Assembly: GCF_009389715.1 (NCBI RefSeq)
Contig: NW_024068001.1
Coordinates: forward strand, 62,001 to 126,000
Length of the DNA: 64,000 nucleotides
Source: Phoenix dactylifera
Lineage: Eukaryota; Streptophyta; Magnoliopsida; Arecales; Arecaceae
Direction: 5' to 3'
The notes beneath the pieces were generated by a model that searched no databases, was not told the origin of the DNA, and worked only from the letters and a program-made list of their open reading frames with translations. Position 1 is the stretch's first letter. Each line of letters starts with the position of its first letter. Made by a program: the position numbers and the translations under genes. Of the stretch, positions 1 to 10,609 are shown piece after piece.

Positions 1-185
1 TTAAATAGGCAAGGTCCTTGAATCCGATTCGAACTCAGACTACCCTCGGAGAGTCACCATTTCTGCTAGAATCAAGGAAAAAAAAGACTCCCAGCCGGAG
101 GCTTCTTTCCCAATCGCCCATCTACCAAGCACGGGTCGAGTTTCGAGCCTGACCTAGTCGGGCCGGCCCACAAGCTGGGATGTGC
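1..185. other. GC-rich sequence left of an LTR breakpoint, unidentified
   Basis: Moderately GC-rich sequence without a coding frame. It abuts position 186, where similarity to the Gypsy LTR family stops abruptly. In the other two LTR copies of the window the sequence continues differently at that point. It is therefore either a neighbouring repeat or part of a rearranged 3' LTR. I recognise nothing in it. Confidence 0.4.
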
Positions 186-864
186 CGTCCGACGATCAAG
201 TTAGAGTGGGATAAATTTGATCCAGCCAAAAAAGGTTCTTAGAAGTTACCTAATCTGGCTATTTATAATCCTAGTGGCAGAGGCACTGTCCGCCCTCATC
301 ATGAGAGGGGGTATGGCTCTAAGCTGATAGGGAGCAGCTAAGGCTGGCCGGTGGCGTGTGGTGTTGTCTGTTCTCGAGAACGGTAAGATGTTGACAGTCG
401 TAGCAGGATATGGCTGGAGTAGTCATGGTGTTGTCCTTTGACTGTCGAGGACCAGCTATCGAAACATTGCGCGGTGGCGTTGTAATGTACGGCCACATAG
501 GAGGGCGTGGGCGCACACATGGGTGCGGTTGTTGGCGAGGCCGAATCTGTTGAGAGGTCGCATCATGCGTTTGGCGATGTCGGTTAGACGGGTGCTGAGG
601 ATAGCTCGGCTCTCCGGGTTCCGAGATGTGCTCGGTGAAGCGCCCCGAGCTCAAGGATCGGGGCATACTACTGAAGCGATTGCCTCGAGATCGGTCGGAG
701 CGAGTCGGTGAATATTGGAGGTCGATGGAGCTTTTGGCGGAGTCCGAGGCCGGGATGATTTTGGGCTGGACCGAGGATTCAATCGGTTGGTATTGGTATT
801 TATTGGGCCAAAACTAGGCGGCCCTTTTAGCTGTGGGCTGGACGATCCATTTCGCCCCCCATCA
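186..864 (-). repeat. 3' LTR of the Tat-type element, truncated
   Basis: It aligns by eye with 9925-10609 over nearly all its length; both end on the plus strand in a run of C followed by ATCA. The last ~145 bp (the U5 side, equivalent to 9780-9925) are missing and replaced by unrelated sequence left of 186. The minus-strand LTR therefore starts TGATGGGG at 864. Numerous substitutions and small indels against the right copy imply an old insertion. Confidence 0.8.
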
Positions 865-881
865 TTTGCCCTCCACTTCCG
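865..881 (-). other. Polypurine tract of the Tat-type element
   Basis: Read on the minus strand, the bases just before the 3' LTR are GGAAGTGGAGGGCAAA, a purine-rich stretch directly abutting the LTR start TGATGG. Plus-strand priming tracts sit in exactly this place. Together with the PBS-like site at the other LTR it fixes the element's minus orientation. Confidence 0.6.
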
Positions 882-1429
882 AGGTCGAGTTGCCCTTCAG
901 CTTGGGTGAAGGAAGTAACTGGACTATTGATCGTCCAGTGCTTCAGTCAAGTGGTCAAGAAGAGGTGTGTACCGAGCTGGATATACCTCGGCGCATTTTA
1001 TAGCTGTGAGCTCTGAGTCGGGCTTAGGTGGCTTAAGCCGCCATGTTTTCTTGAGCAGAATCCGCCGTAGGAACTTTTCAGTGTTCCACGTGGGCATTCT
1101 TTTTTGAGGGGTTGCTGGAAAGGAATGAGAAGGGGTCGACTATTAATATCTCGTCCCTTGAAGCATCCCGCCTAACGGAATGCGAGAAACCGGCCATTAA
1201 TGCTCCCTTCTCTGAAGCGTCTCACCAGATGGAATGCGAGACGCCAGCTATCAACGTTTCGATCTTCGGAGCGCCCTCCATAATGACCAGTATTTAGTGC
1301 CGCGATTCGGAAAGATTTGTTGAGGCCGTTTTGAGGCCCACCACGTGGCGGACCCCGGCTCGCTTGATCGCTTGGCTATCCGATCAGAGCCGTTGTAGCG
1401 GGTTATATAAGACTTGAGGAGGGCCCTAG

Positions 1430-3991
1430 GATCGTTATTTGATCTTCTTCTGCTCCTGGTCCTTTTCTTTCAGCCGCCATTGCCGTGGTGTTCAAGCTTT
1501 CCTTCGAGCGCTCCGGGAGCTTTTCGTTGACCTCCACGTCGGGCACTACTTTCACCTTCCGGCGGTCATTCTCCTTCTTTTCTCGATCATTTTCTTCGGC
1601 GAGCTTTTAGGTAGGCATTTTATCCCTTCTCTCGGTCGCTCGGAGAGTCTTTTATTTTCTCCCTCTTTGTAATCCTGTGACCAAGGCAATGGATTCGCCG
1701 ACGAGGGCCTCGATGTTCGGTGAAGGTCCATCCCAAGCCCAGGCCTCTTCTGGTGTGGGGGAGGCCGAGCTCGAGGCAGGCCTGAGCCCGTATGGGACCG
1801 GCTCGCTCATGAGTGATGAGGATCTAGGCTCGGTCCAAGCTCGATTCTTCATTCCTTCGGAGTTCATCCTCGATCTTCCGGACCTCGGAGGGCGAGTCAC
1901 CAACCTGCCTAGTGGTTGGGTCGGAGTGCACGTAGAGACGCTCCGAGCAGGGTTGAGGTTCCCTCTGCACGGATTCATGGAAGAGCTTTCGATGGCTTAT
2001 GGCCTGGTGCCTACACAGCTCGCCCCGAATTTGTGGAGAATAATTATCGGCTTACTCACCCTTTGCCTTGCACATATCTGTCCCCCTCGGTAAACGTCTT
2101 TAGAAGTTGCTTCATATTAAAAGGCAACTTCGTGGACAAAGGATGGGGGTATTTTTTCCTCCCAAGAAGCCGCAAGCTTTTTGGGGCATGCCTACTTCCA
2201 TCCACGGATGGAAGGATGACTTTTTCTTTATTTCCTCCTAGTGGTCGTGGAGATTTAATCTGACCTGGAGCTTTCTGCTGGCTTCGGCGAATAACAGGCT
2301 CCCGCAGTTGTCGCAGTCCGAGCAGGGGATCTTAGATAGTTTGCTCGGACTGAAAGAAACTCCTCGGCTCCCTGACCTGCTCAGCGAGAAGGCTTTAGTG
2401 AATCTTGGTCTGAGCCCAGCTCGTCCCGAGGGTAAGAGTAGCTTAGCTTCTTCTTTTTCCTTCTTATGCTAGATTCTGATAAGACCTTCTGTCACCAGAC
2501 ATTGCAGGGATGATCTTTAACACTGAGACATTGATGGCTACGTACAGGAAGAAGAGGGCCGCCCCCGAAGGGGTCCGACCTGAAAGGAGGCTGAAGAAAA
2601 CTAGAGTTGCCTTTGGCCTCGAGATTGAGCGGGGAGAGCTTGAGATCGCCGCCCCAGTTCGGGTCGAATTCAGCGAGGGCCTTGTGGTAGAGGTTGAGGT
2701 ACCCCAGTCGATGGTTGGAAGGGATCCTTCTGACCAAGTAGCGGCCGCACCCGCCGATCAAGTCCTGGAGGTCGGAGCAGTCGCCCATCCATTTGGATTG
2801 AATCCCGAGCTGGGGAGCATGCCCGGGACTTCAATTCCCTCTATGATCTCGTCGTGTGCTGAGGCTACGACTTTCTCTGAGGTTTCGGCCTTAGCAGGAG
2901 TCGAGCCCATGCTTTCCGAGTTCGGTGGGGAGCGATTGCAGCATCAGCGTCGTGCATCTGAGGACAACTCAGCCCTCGAGTCCGAGGACGTTGTTCGCGA
3001 GCTCGTGCACAGCATCATGCTCCCGTGCAACCGTGCCTTGATGGAAGAGAAGCTTGGCGACCTCGTCCATCATGTTTACTCGACGAGCGTGCGGGTGAGT
3101 AATGTGGCCCTTCCATTTCTTATTTATTTTCTTTGCGAATGTTCGGCCTTTGTTGACATTTTATCTTTTCATGCCAGTCCCTTCATGTGGTCGACATGCT
3201 AATGTCTGGCATACTCGCCGACCGGGAGGAGTTGAGGGTGCTTAGGCCGAGGATAGAGCGTGCTGAGCTCCAGGAGCAGGTGACCAAGGCCTGGGCGGCA
3301 ACTGCTGCGCAGCGGTAGCGAGAGGCCGCGGAACGGGCGGCAGCCATTGAGCAGCTGCGGTGCGAGGCCGAGGAGAAGGCTACAGTCGCCACACAATGAC
3401 TCCGAAAGGCCAAAAAGAAAGTATGGGCTACCGAAGTTCTGATAAAGAATAGGCTCGTCCAGATCCAAGATATGGAGGCCGAGCATTCCCAGGCTCGCTC
3501 ATCTGCTGCAAGCTGCATCTTTGAGATCGAAGCCGCCCTAATTCGACTACAGGGCGAAGCCGAGGAACGGGAGCTAAAGATTGGGCGTCTTGAGAATCTA
3601 GTGGAGTCGTCCGCCTGTGAGGCCGTCGAAAGATTTTGCCAGTCAGAGGAGTACCTCAACGAGCTAGCGGGAGGGGCTACTGCTGCCATGGTCCAGGGCT
3701 TCGATAATTGTCGCCTCTAAGTCCAGCAGTTCTTTCTTGAAGTTGATCTTAGCAGCCTTGAGCCAAACCTAGACGAAGTTGCTGAGTGGACAGGGATGCT
3801 ACGGAGGCCAGTGCCGAAGTCAGGCCAAAGACACCCCTGAAGCCGCTGCCGGGATGGAATCAGTAGCCATTCCCGATGCCGGCGTTAAAGCTGAGGCCGC
3901 CTCCAAGGTTAGTGGGGATGGCACTTTTGAAGTTACGACTAGGACGAAGGCCACACCTGACGCCAATGTAGTAGTCGTCCATATCAATTAA
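1430..3991 (+). pseudogene. Antisense gene of the retrotransposon (PF04195-like, 'putative gypsy type transposon'), decayed
   Basis: This runs opposite to its host element. A frame starting at 1689 (MDSPTRASMFGEG) leads to RFPLHGFMEELSMAYGL and QLAPNLWRIIIGLL (to ~2090), then VNVFRSCFILKGN, and after a frameshift TSIHGWKDDFFF. This order resembles the plant domain PF04195 found in Tat-type elements. Exon-intron structure persists: donor GGTAAGAG near 2431, and donor GGTGAGTA at ~3092 joined to an acceptor ending CCAG at ~3179. The downstream exon encodes a charged, coiled-coil-like stretch (DREELRVLRPRIERAELQEQ) with in-frame stops at ~3316, ~3397 and 3718, so the gene is dead. Because it is antisense, its introns would not be removed from the genomic RNA during retrotransposition. 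Function of the family is unknown. Coordinates are outer limits. Confidence 0.6.
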
Positions 3992-4418
3992 CTTTCATTT
4001 TTATTTTTGTAAAGTCGGCCGTCTGGGCCTTTTATAGTCAACCCAACCTTAAAGTTGGGCACCCTTGTATTTGGCCTTCGGCCTTTATCATCAATGAAGT
4101 CTGCATTTCAATTAGCATGTTGCGCCTTTGATCAAGTATTTGAGCTTGTCCCGCTTCATGCTCGGATATCAAGATTCGAACAGCGTAACTTAGGTCTGAA
4201 CCTATCTCGCATAGCAGGAGCCGCATTTGGCTTTTGCAGAAGTCTTCGAGCTCGGCATATACCTCAAATTCGAACATAAACCTCCCTTAGGACGAGCTCG
4301 CACGGGCCACTTTGAGCCCTGCTCAAGAGGGCGAGATCGGAGGAGGAAGAAACTGACTGGAGATTGGCTTAAGAATAGAAGCCCGCGCAAGGGTCAACGC
4401 CAACTCGAGAATTAAAAC

Positions 4419-4790
4419 AAGCTCAGGGATAAGCATCTATCCGAAAGTAGAAATCCGCTCGAGGACTAATGCCAACTCGAGATTAGAAGTCCGCTCGAGG
4501 GTCGACACCAACTCGGAAATAAAGATGAGCTCGGGGATAAGCATCTATCCGAGAGTAGAAATCTGCTCTAGGGTTAATGCCGGCTCGAGATTAGAAGTTC
4601 GCCCGAGGGTCGACGCCAACTCGAAAATAAAGATGAGCTCGGGGATAAGCATCTACCCAAGAGTAGAAGTCCGCTCGAGGGTTAATGCCAGCTCGAGATT
4701 AGAAGTCCGTCCGAGGGTCGATGCCAACTTGGAAATAAAGATGAGCTCGGAGATAAGCATCTACCCGAAAGTAGAACAAACCTTGCAGTT
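4419..4790. repeat. Tandem array 1, ~108-bp unit, about 3.5 copies
   Basis: The phrase AGCTCGGGGATAAGCATCTA recurs with small changes at about 4419, 4527, 4636 and 4743, giving a period of 107-109 bp. As 108 is divisible by three, one frame reads as a 36-residue protein repeat. I take that as a by-product and not a gene. It is the array nearest the antisense gene. Confidence 0.85.
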
Positions 4791-4984
4791 GCGGGGCTCT
4801 TTGGCTCCCGGGTGTCCCGAGTCGAGCTCGAAGGAGGCGCCTTTATAGACAAATACTGTGATCGCCGAGCTTTTCAAGTTAAGGCCGCGCGATTCGCTAC
4901 TTAACGCAGTAGTAATCAGGGGAGATGCCTTCGGTGTGTATTCGACATAAGGTCGGACGTCCCGAATTTAACTCAAGGAATGTT

Positions 4985-5338
4985 GTAGTAGATTTCTGCG
5001 GTCGCGGAAGCTCTGATGCTCGTGATCGACACAACGCAGGGCGTCCCTAGCCTAGCTCAAAGGACGACTTTATAGATGCTCTTTGCTTAGATCAGGGGCG
5101 TATTTGTAGAATCCTGCGGACGAGTGTGCTCTTCCTTGGCTCCCCATTGACGCCGCAGGGCATCCCGAGCCAAGCTCGAGAGATGACTTTGCAGATGCCT
5201 TCCACTCAGATCAGGAGCGTACTTGTAGAATCCTGCGGACTGGTGTGCTCGTCCATGGCTCCCCATTAACGCTGCAGGGCATCTCGAGCCGAGCTCGAGG
5301 AATGACTTTATAGATGCCCCCCATTCAGATCAGGGGTG
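4985..5338. repeat. Tandem array 2 (left part), ~118-120-bp unit
   Basis: The phrase TTGTAGAATCCTGCGGA recurs at about 5103 and 5223, each followed by a GCTC-CTTGGCTCCCC block, a GCAGGGCATC block and GACTTTATAGATGCC. The array resumes at 7775 after an inserted solo LTR, which shows that the array predates that insertion. Confidence 0.8.
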
Positions 5339-7774
5339 TGTTGAGATACGCCCCGTTCGATACGACGTTCGCAGCAGAATTTGAATGGAACATCGTTCAT
5401 CGCATAAACGCGCCTCGGATCGTAGAATTCAAAAATTTCTCTGAATCCAAATCCAGAAGATCTTTGAACTCATTAGGAAGGGAAGAATAGGATCTAAGGA
5501 AGGTTGATTAAGATTCATAAAACTAAAACAAAAATCAGAAGTTATAATTTTAAAGATCTCATCTTCAAAAATTCTGCAGGTATAGAACACCGCAGCCTGA
5601 TGATCTTTCTAGGTTCCTGGTTAAGCCGCATACGTGTCCGGCCTCTACAGGTATTCACACGTGTTCTGCAGCATACCTCTTTGAAGAAGAACACTTTCTT
5701 CTTCAACCTTGCTCGCAATTAAGGGAGAGATGGAGGTAGCTTTAATTGTGGATCTTTCTTGCCTTGATGTCGTGGAAGAAGAGGATGTAGAGGATCCTCT
5801 TGTTGCCATGGAGAAGAAGGAAGAAGGGGGCTTGGCGTGAGGAAGAACTCCTTCTTCCTTGCTGCCGTGTGGAGTGCTCTTCCTTTGGATCTTCTTCTTC
5901 TTTTCTTCCAACGCCTGGAGGAGGAAGAAGATGAACCTTCACCTTGCTGCCGTGAGAGAGGAGAAAGCTCTTCTCTTGCTGCCGTGGGAAGGGAGAAGAG
6001 AGGAAGAGAGGAGGCGTGGAGAGGATGAAGCATGAATCCTAAGCACACGCCATCCCTTTAAATAGATGGGTCTAGGATTTTCAAAAGAGTTTATCTAGAC
6101 TAAGAAATAAACTCTACATAACCATGCATTCTTTGAATGAATGCCAAGTGTCCAATCCATGTGCCCGTGGTGCCATCAAATCAATGCATGATAAGTGTCC
6201 ATGGATCTAGATTAAGCCTAATCTGATTAGGCTTGAACCCTATGGCACCATGTGGACTTTAAAGTCCGCATAGTGTGAACACGACTTAGGTCATATTCAT
6301 TCTACGATGACATATGGACTTTAAAGTCCGATATGACTTATGACATTTATATCCTACGATGCCATGTGGTCTTTAAAGTCCGCATAGTGTAAACACGACT
6401 TAAGTCATATTCATCCTACGACGACATGTGGACTTTAAAATCTGCACAAATCCTAGTTTGTAAAGACTCCAGGAGGTCAACTGTTGATAATGCTATCTTG
6501 AAAGAGCTCATTCTGTACCAAATTGACCCAATCATGAATCCAAATCAATTTCGATCGAATCCAATTTGATTTGGCTCATTAAATCAACCCAATTGCAATC
6601 TAATTGCAATCAATTCCACTTAATTCTTCTTCCATTAACTCACTAACACTTAGTGGGTTAATTCAATCATCAATCACATTGATAATTGACATGAATTGTG
6701 ATTCCAAATCATAATTATGATAGTCTGACTAATTAAATCCTCTATGTGTGTGATTCCGTAGGTTCTATTCTGACTGGTAGTGAGACATATTGAGATCTCT
6801 ATCTTAATATCACTGAAATTTTTTTCAGTGGACTGAAACAATTTCAGTTCTACTCTCAGGGTTTACTGATCACTAAATGAATGCCTTTGAGTCTCACAAT
6901 CCACTAGTGACACCTAGCAGTATGTGATGGCAATCTAGCAGAATGGAATGTCTGAACCTCTCGGTGCAGTTAGCGTATGATATAGTCCCTCTATCATGGA
7001 TCCCTACGTGACGGATGTTATGGATATCTCGTCAAACGCCATCGTCCATCATATGTCAAATTTATTCGACTTCCTGTTTGAGATATGGAAAACTTCTTTT
7101 CCAAAATACCTGGCCATAAATTTATTGAACTCAGTCTCATAAATCACATAGGATCACTCCTAATCTACCAAGATCGATAGATCCCATCTAGATGCAACCC
7201 TATTTCAAAATGAACCTACTGCAACCAATCCGCATTATAAGGATCCGAATGGCTAGAGCCCAAGTTCACATGCTCGTTAAACTACAGCAACCTCACAGTG
7301 AATAGCTGAGGCATTGCAGATCAAAGGACCAGTCATACAACTACAGCATAAGTAGTCACTGACGAGTGGATAGACATCCATGTGACTACTTTTTTTGATC
7401 ATGCTCAGTACCTTGTTCTTAACAAGTACTCACACAATCACTTCAGTGTCTCTTCACCGTAGACTTGAGACTCGCCCATGTGACTAAGTGATCTATGCAC
7501 TAATCTCATCGGATTAATCACTATCCCTCGTGATGGATCCATCGATCATAAGCATTTAGAAATTAATACCTAATAACACATGCCTCAAATTCTCAACTCC
7601 TTGAGAATATGTATCATCATCTTTTAATATCTTGGACGATTCATGGACACATAAAAACATGAATGAAAAATAAATTGCCCAATCTTATTTATTAATAAGT
7701 GTCAAATTACAAATTTATGCCCCATATTACAAATATGCGTCAGCCACATTAGTTTCTAGGGCATACTTCTAACA
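5339..7774 (-). mobile_element. Copia-like solo LTR (2.4 kb) inserted in tandem array 2
   Basis: Bounded by TGTTGAGA at 5339 and TTCTAACA ending at 7774, i.e. the inverted termini TGTT/AACA. On the minus strand it starts TGTTAGAAGTATGCCCTAG, a start I associate with plant Copia LTRs. The flanks GGGTG (5334-5338) and GGGCG (7775-7779) form a 5-bp target duplication with one mismatch. The neighbouring array unit continues across the two breakpoints, so the empty site can be read directly. No internal domain is present, so it is a solo LTR left by recombination. On the minus strand there is a TATA-like TATTTAAA at ~6056-6065, with direct repeats upstream of it at 6245-6450. Short ORFs at 5645-6048 are low-complexity and not genes. 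Confidence 0.8.
6245..6450 (-). promoter_or_regulatory. Direct repeats with a palindromic core in the U3 of the solo LTR
   Basis: The 14-bp perfect palindrome GGACTTTAAAGTCC occurs at 6254-6267 and 6316-6329. A one-mismatch copy is at 6368-6381 and a partial one at 6430-6443. Each lies in a ~52-62-bp repeat with CATAGTGT-AACACGACTTA and CATATTCAT-CTACGA. On the LTR's own strand the array lies just upstream of the TATA-like site, the usual place of a U3 enhancer. Function is inferred. Confidence 0.5.
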
Positions 7775-7965
7775 GGGCGTACTTGTAGAATCCTGCAAAT
7801 GGTGGTGCTCTTTCTTGTCTCCCCGTTTACGCCGCAGGGCATCCCGAGCCGAGCTCGTGGAATGACTTTGTAGATGCCCCCCACTCAGATTAGGAGCGTA
7901 CTCGTAGAATCCTGCGGATGGAGGTGCTCTTCCTTGGCTCCCCGTTGACGCTATAGGGCATCCCA
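7775..7965. repeat. Tandem array 2 (right part)
   Basis: Continuation of the ~118-bp unit after the solo LTR. The TTGTAGAATCCTGC phrase recurs at ~7783 and a TCGTAGAATCCTGC variant at ~7902. The last unit grades into the shorter unit of array 3 through the shared phrase GACTTT-TAGAT, suggesting that one array evolved from the other. Confidence 0.75.
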
Positions 7966-8810
7966 AGCCGAGCTTGAGGGATGACTTTGTAAATGGAACC
8001 TGCAGTTGCATGGCCCTCGGCCTCTCGCTAAGTCCTGCAGAGCGCCCCAAGGCGAGCTCAAGGGGCGACTTTATAGATAGAACCTATAGTTACGAGGCCC
8101 TCAGGCTCTTGCTAAGTCCTGCAGGGCGCCCCGAGGCGAGCTCAAGGGGCGACTTTATAGATAGAACCTGCATTTGCAAGGCCCTCGGGCTTTTGCTAAG
8201 TCCTGCAAGATGCCCTGAGGTGAGCTCAAAAGGCGACTTTATAGATAGAACCTGCAGTTGCGAGGCTCTCGGGCTCTCGCTAAGTCGTGCAGGGCGCTCT
8301 GAAGCAAGCTCAAGGGACGACTTTATAGATAGAATCTACATTTGCAAGGCCCTCGGACTCTCGCTAAGTCCTGTAGGGCGCCCCGAGGCGAGCTTAATGG
8401 ATGATTTTATAGATAGAACCTAATAGTTGCGAGGCCCTCGGGCTCTCGCTAAGTCCTGCAGGACGCCCTGAGGCGAGCTCAATGGGCAATTTTATAGATA
8501 GAACCTAGAGTTGCGAGGCCCTCGGACTCTCGCTAAGTCCTGCAAGGCACCCTGAGGCGAGCTCAGAGGGCGACTTTATAGATAGAACCTACAGTTGCAA
8601 GGCCCTCAGACTTTTGCTAGGTCCTGCAGGACGCCCCGAGGTGAGCTCAAGGGACGACATTATAGAGAGAACCTGTAGTTGCAAGGCCCTCGGGCTCTCG
8701 CTAGGTCCTGCAGGACGCCCCGAGGCGAGCTTAAGGGACGACTTTATAGATAGAACCTGTATTTGCGAGGCCCCGAGGCGAACTCAAGGGGCGACTCTAT
8801 AGATTTATCA
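7966..8810. repeat. Tandem array 3, ~84-bp unit, about ten copies
   Basis: Roughly ten copies of an ~84-bp unit. The phrase GACTTTATAGATAGAACCT recurs about every 84 bp from ~8067 to ~8745, each time followed by GCAAGGCCCTCGG, CTCGCTAAGTCCTGCAGG and CGCCCCGAGGCGAGCTC. Copies differ at several positions each. ORFs across it (for example 7974-8423) are repeat translations, not genes. Confidence 0.9.
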
Positions 8811-8999
8811 GCATATAACTCGTGCCGCCAGGGCATCCAAAGTGCGTCGAGCCCACTAGGGCATTTCAGAGATGCCTTGGAAAAGTCTGGAAGGATAACT
8901 TCATTAATTTACACAGTCTGGAAAAAGAAAGCGCTAACCTAGAGAGGCTAAGGTCCTTTCTTGGAGAAGTAATTTACATCTCGAGTCGCCAGTCCCGGG

Positions 9000-9744
9000 C
9001 CGATGAGAGTGCGGTCTCTTCCCGACCCCTTGGAGCCAGTGTGGTGTTAACGCATAGGATGCGCAGATGGGGCATTGATGGTGTCCACGCTGGGACGACT
9101 ATCGTCGGGCCCATCAGATGGCTTCAAAGTCTGTCCGTCGAGCTCTACCCTGTCGGTCGGTCCACCGACGAACCGGCTTAGTAGGCCTTGGTGGATGATC
9201 ACTCAATCTAATCATGGAGCTGGTAATAATCCTCCATGTCGTGATCGTGGTCCCTATGGAAGTGGTAGTATTTATCCAAACGCTTCTGTGACTTGGACGG
9301 TCGCATCTTCGGCGGAGATCGGAGGTAGTCGCAACCCTCAATTTCTATGAGGATCTCGGTCCGGAAGGACATGAGAGGAGTATACTCCTTAAAACTTCGA
9401 AGGAAGACATGCCTTTCGGACCTTCGAGAGGACCTGCTCCTCGATCGATAGCGCTCCTCGCAGAGTTCCGCGGCCCGATCCCGAAGCATCTAGATTTGCC
9501 GCCCCGCTTCCTCGACTTTTCTGTTGAGTTCGACGATTGATGAAGCTCCAGCCGGATGAAGGGTTTGAATAACCACGGAAAGAGCTTAGATTTGCTGAGC
9601 GAGCAGATAAAACTGCTTTAGCTAGATCTGAGAAATTTGGTCTGCTGGTACATGCGGTGCAGGGAATGGACTTTGGAGGGAGCAGTCGGGAGTTGGTTTC
9701 GGGCTGCTCGATGCGTTTGAGGCTCCCTGGCTCATTATCCTCAT
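9000..9744 (-). pseudogene. Retrotransposon gag remnant
   Basis: The minus-strand ATG at 9744 opens a frame (MRIMSQGASNASSSPKPTPD) about 35 bp downstream of the 5' LTR. That frame carries stop codons after QISQI, AQQI and GRQI, then continues MLRDRAAELCEERYRSRS. Further down is the signature F-KEYTPLMSFRTEILIEIEG followed by KYYHFHRDHDHDMEDYYQLHD. In intact Gypsy gag this last region is usually a C-FHRDHGHDTE-C-type motif; here both cysteine positions are tyrosine. The central capsid region appears deleted between SERH and FLRSFKEY. The gene cannot encode a functional Gag. Confidence 0.75.
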
Positions 9745-9758
9745 GGTCACGACTCAGG

Positions 9759-9775
9759 CCCTTCCTTTAGCGCCA
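9759..9775 (-). other. Primer-binding-site-like motif of the Tat-type element
   Basis: On the minus strand the 5' LTR ends CACAACA and is followed by TTTCTGGCGCTAAAGGAAGG. A TGGCGC-type start a few bases after the LTR is typical of plant Gypsy primer-binding sites. The tRNA was not identified. Confidence 0.5.
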
Positions 9776-9779
9776 GAAA

Positions 9780-10609
9780 TGTTGTGGTTCAAATTTGGCC
9801 CGAAGGTGACCACGCCAGTGGAGTCGAGGGAGCCACCGATGGTTGGAGAAAGAAGATGGGGGCCACCTCCTGCGCGGCGGCGACGACGGACCTGCACAAA
9901 GCCTCATCGGTGTTTCCGATGAAGACCCTCCGACGATCAAGTTAGAATAGGGTAAATTTGATCCAGCCAAAAAAGTCCCTTAGAAGTTACCTGACCGGGC
10001 TATTTATAGCCCCGATGGAGAGGTTCAGGTGGCAGAGGTACTGTCTGCCCTTATCCTTTGAGAGGGCGTGGCTCTGAGCCGAATGGCGTGCAACTAAGGC
10101 TGGTCAGCAGCATGTGGTGCTGTCCGTTCTCGAGAACGGTAAGGTGTTGACAGTCGTCGCAGGGTATAGCCGGAGTAGTCATGGTGCTATTGAAGGCCAG
10201 CTATCGAAACATGGCACGGTAGCGTTGTAATGTACGGCCACATAGGAGGGCGTGGGTGCACACATGGGTGCAGTTGTTGGCAAGGCCGAACCCGTTGAGA
10301 GGTCGCATCATGCGTTTGGCGAGGTCGGCTAGACGAGTGTTGAGGGTAGCTCGGTTCTCCGAATTCTGAGGTATGCTCGGTGGAGCGTCCCGAGCTCAAG
10401 GGTCGGGGCGTATTACTGAAGCGGTCGCCCCAATCTTGGTCGGGGCGAGTCAGCGAATATTGGAGGTCGATGCAGCTTTTGGCAGAGTCCGGGGCCGGGA
10501 TGATTCTGAGCTGGACCGAGGATTCAACCGGTCGGTGTTGGCGTTTATTGGGCCAAAACTGGGCAGCCCTTTTAGCTCAGAGCTGGATGATCCATTTCGC
10601 CCCCCATCA
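9780..10609 (-). repeat. 5' LTR of the Tat-type element, full length (830 bp)
   Basis: On the minus strand it runs from TGATGGGG (10609) to CCACAACA (9780), with TG...CA termini. Its inner portion matches the left LTR and its whole length matches the inverted solo LTR at 12398-13360, apart from a minisatellite expansion in the latter. The possible 5-bp target duplication CTAAT at 10610-10614 cannot be verified, because the other end of the element is truncated. Confidence 0.8.

Larger units (their letters stand above)
186..10609 (-). mobile_element. Non-autonomous Gypsy (Tat-type) LTR retrotransposon, degenerate, nested
   Basis: Two direct LTR copies (about 186-864 and 9780-10609) bound a GC-rich interior. 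Polarity is minus. Beside the right LTR is a primer-binding-like motif and, on the minus strand, a gag remnant starting at 9744. Beside the left LTR is a purine-rich tract. Read in minus order the element is 5' LTR, PBS, gag, three tandem arrays, a gene on the opposite strand, PPT, truncated 3' LTR. I see no protease, reverse transcriptase, RNase H or integrase, so it is a deletion or LARD-like derivative needing a helper. Tat-lineage elements are known for an extra antisense ORF and tandem repeats near the 3' end, which supports the lineage call. A Copia-like solo LTR (5339-7774) interrupts it. Lineage is inferred from architecture and the gag-like motif only. Confidence 0.75.

Noticed and set aside
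4525-4848. Open frame with a 36-residue internal repeat
   Set aside because: It is the translation of the 108-bp tandem array. Nothing supports expression, and neighbouring arrays give similar artefacts.
5645-6048. Several overlapping open frames rich in Glu, Lys and Ser
   Set aside because: Low-complexity GAA/CTT-rich sequence within a solo LTR, open in several frames on both strands.
7966-8810. Regularly spaced repeats resembling a CRISPR array
   Set aside because: The units are contiguous 84-bp tandem copies without unique spacers, in plant retrotransposon DNA.
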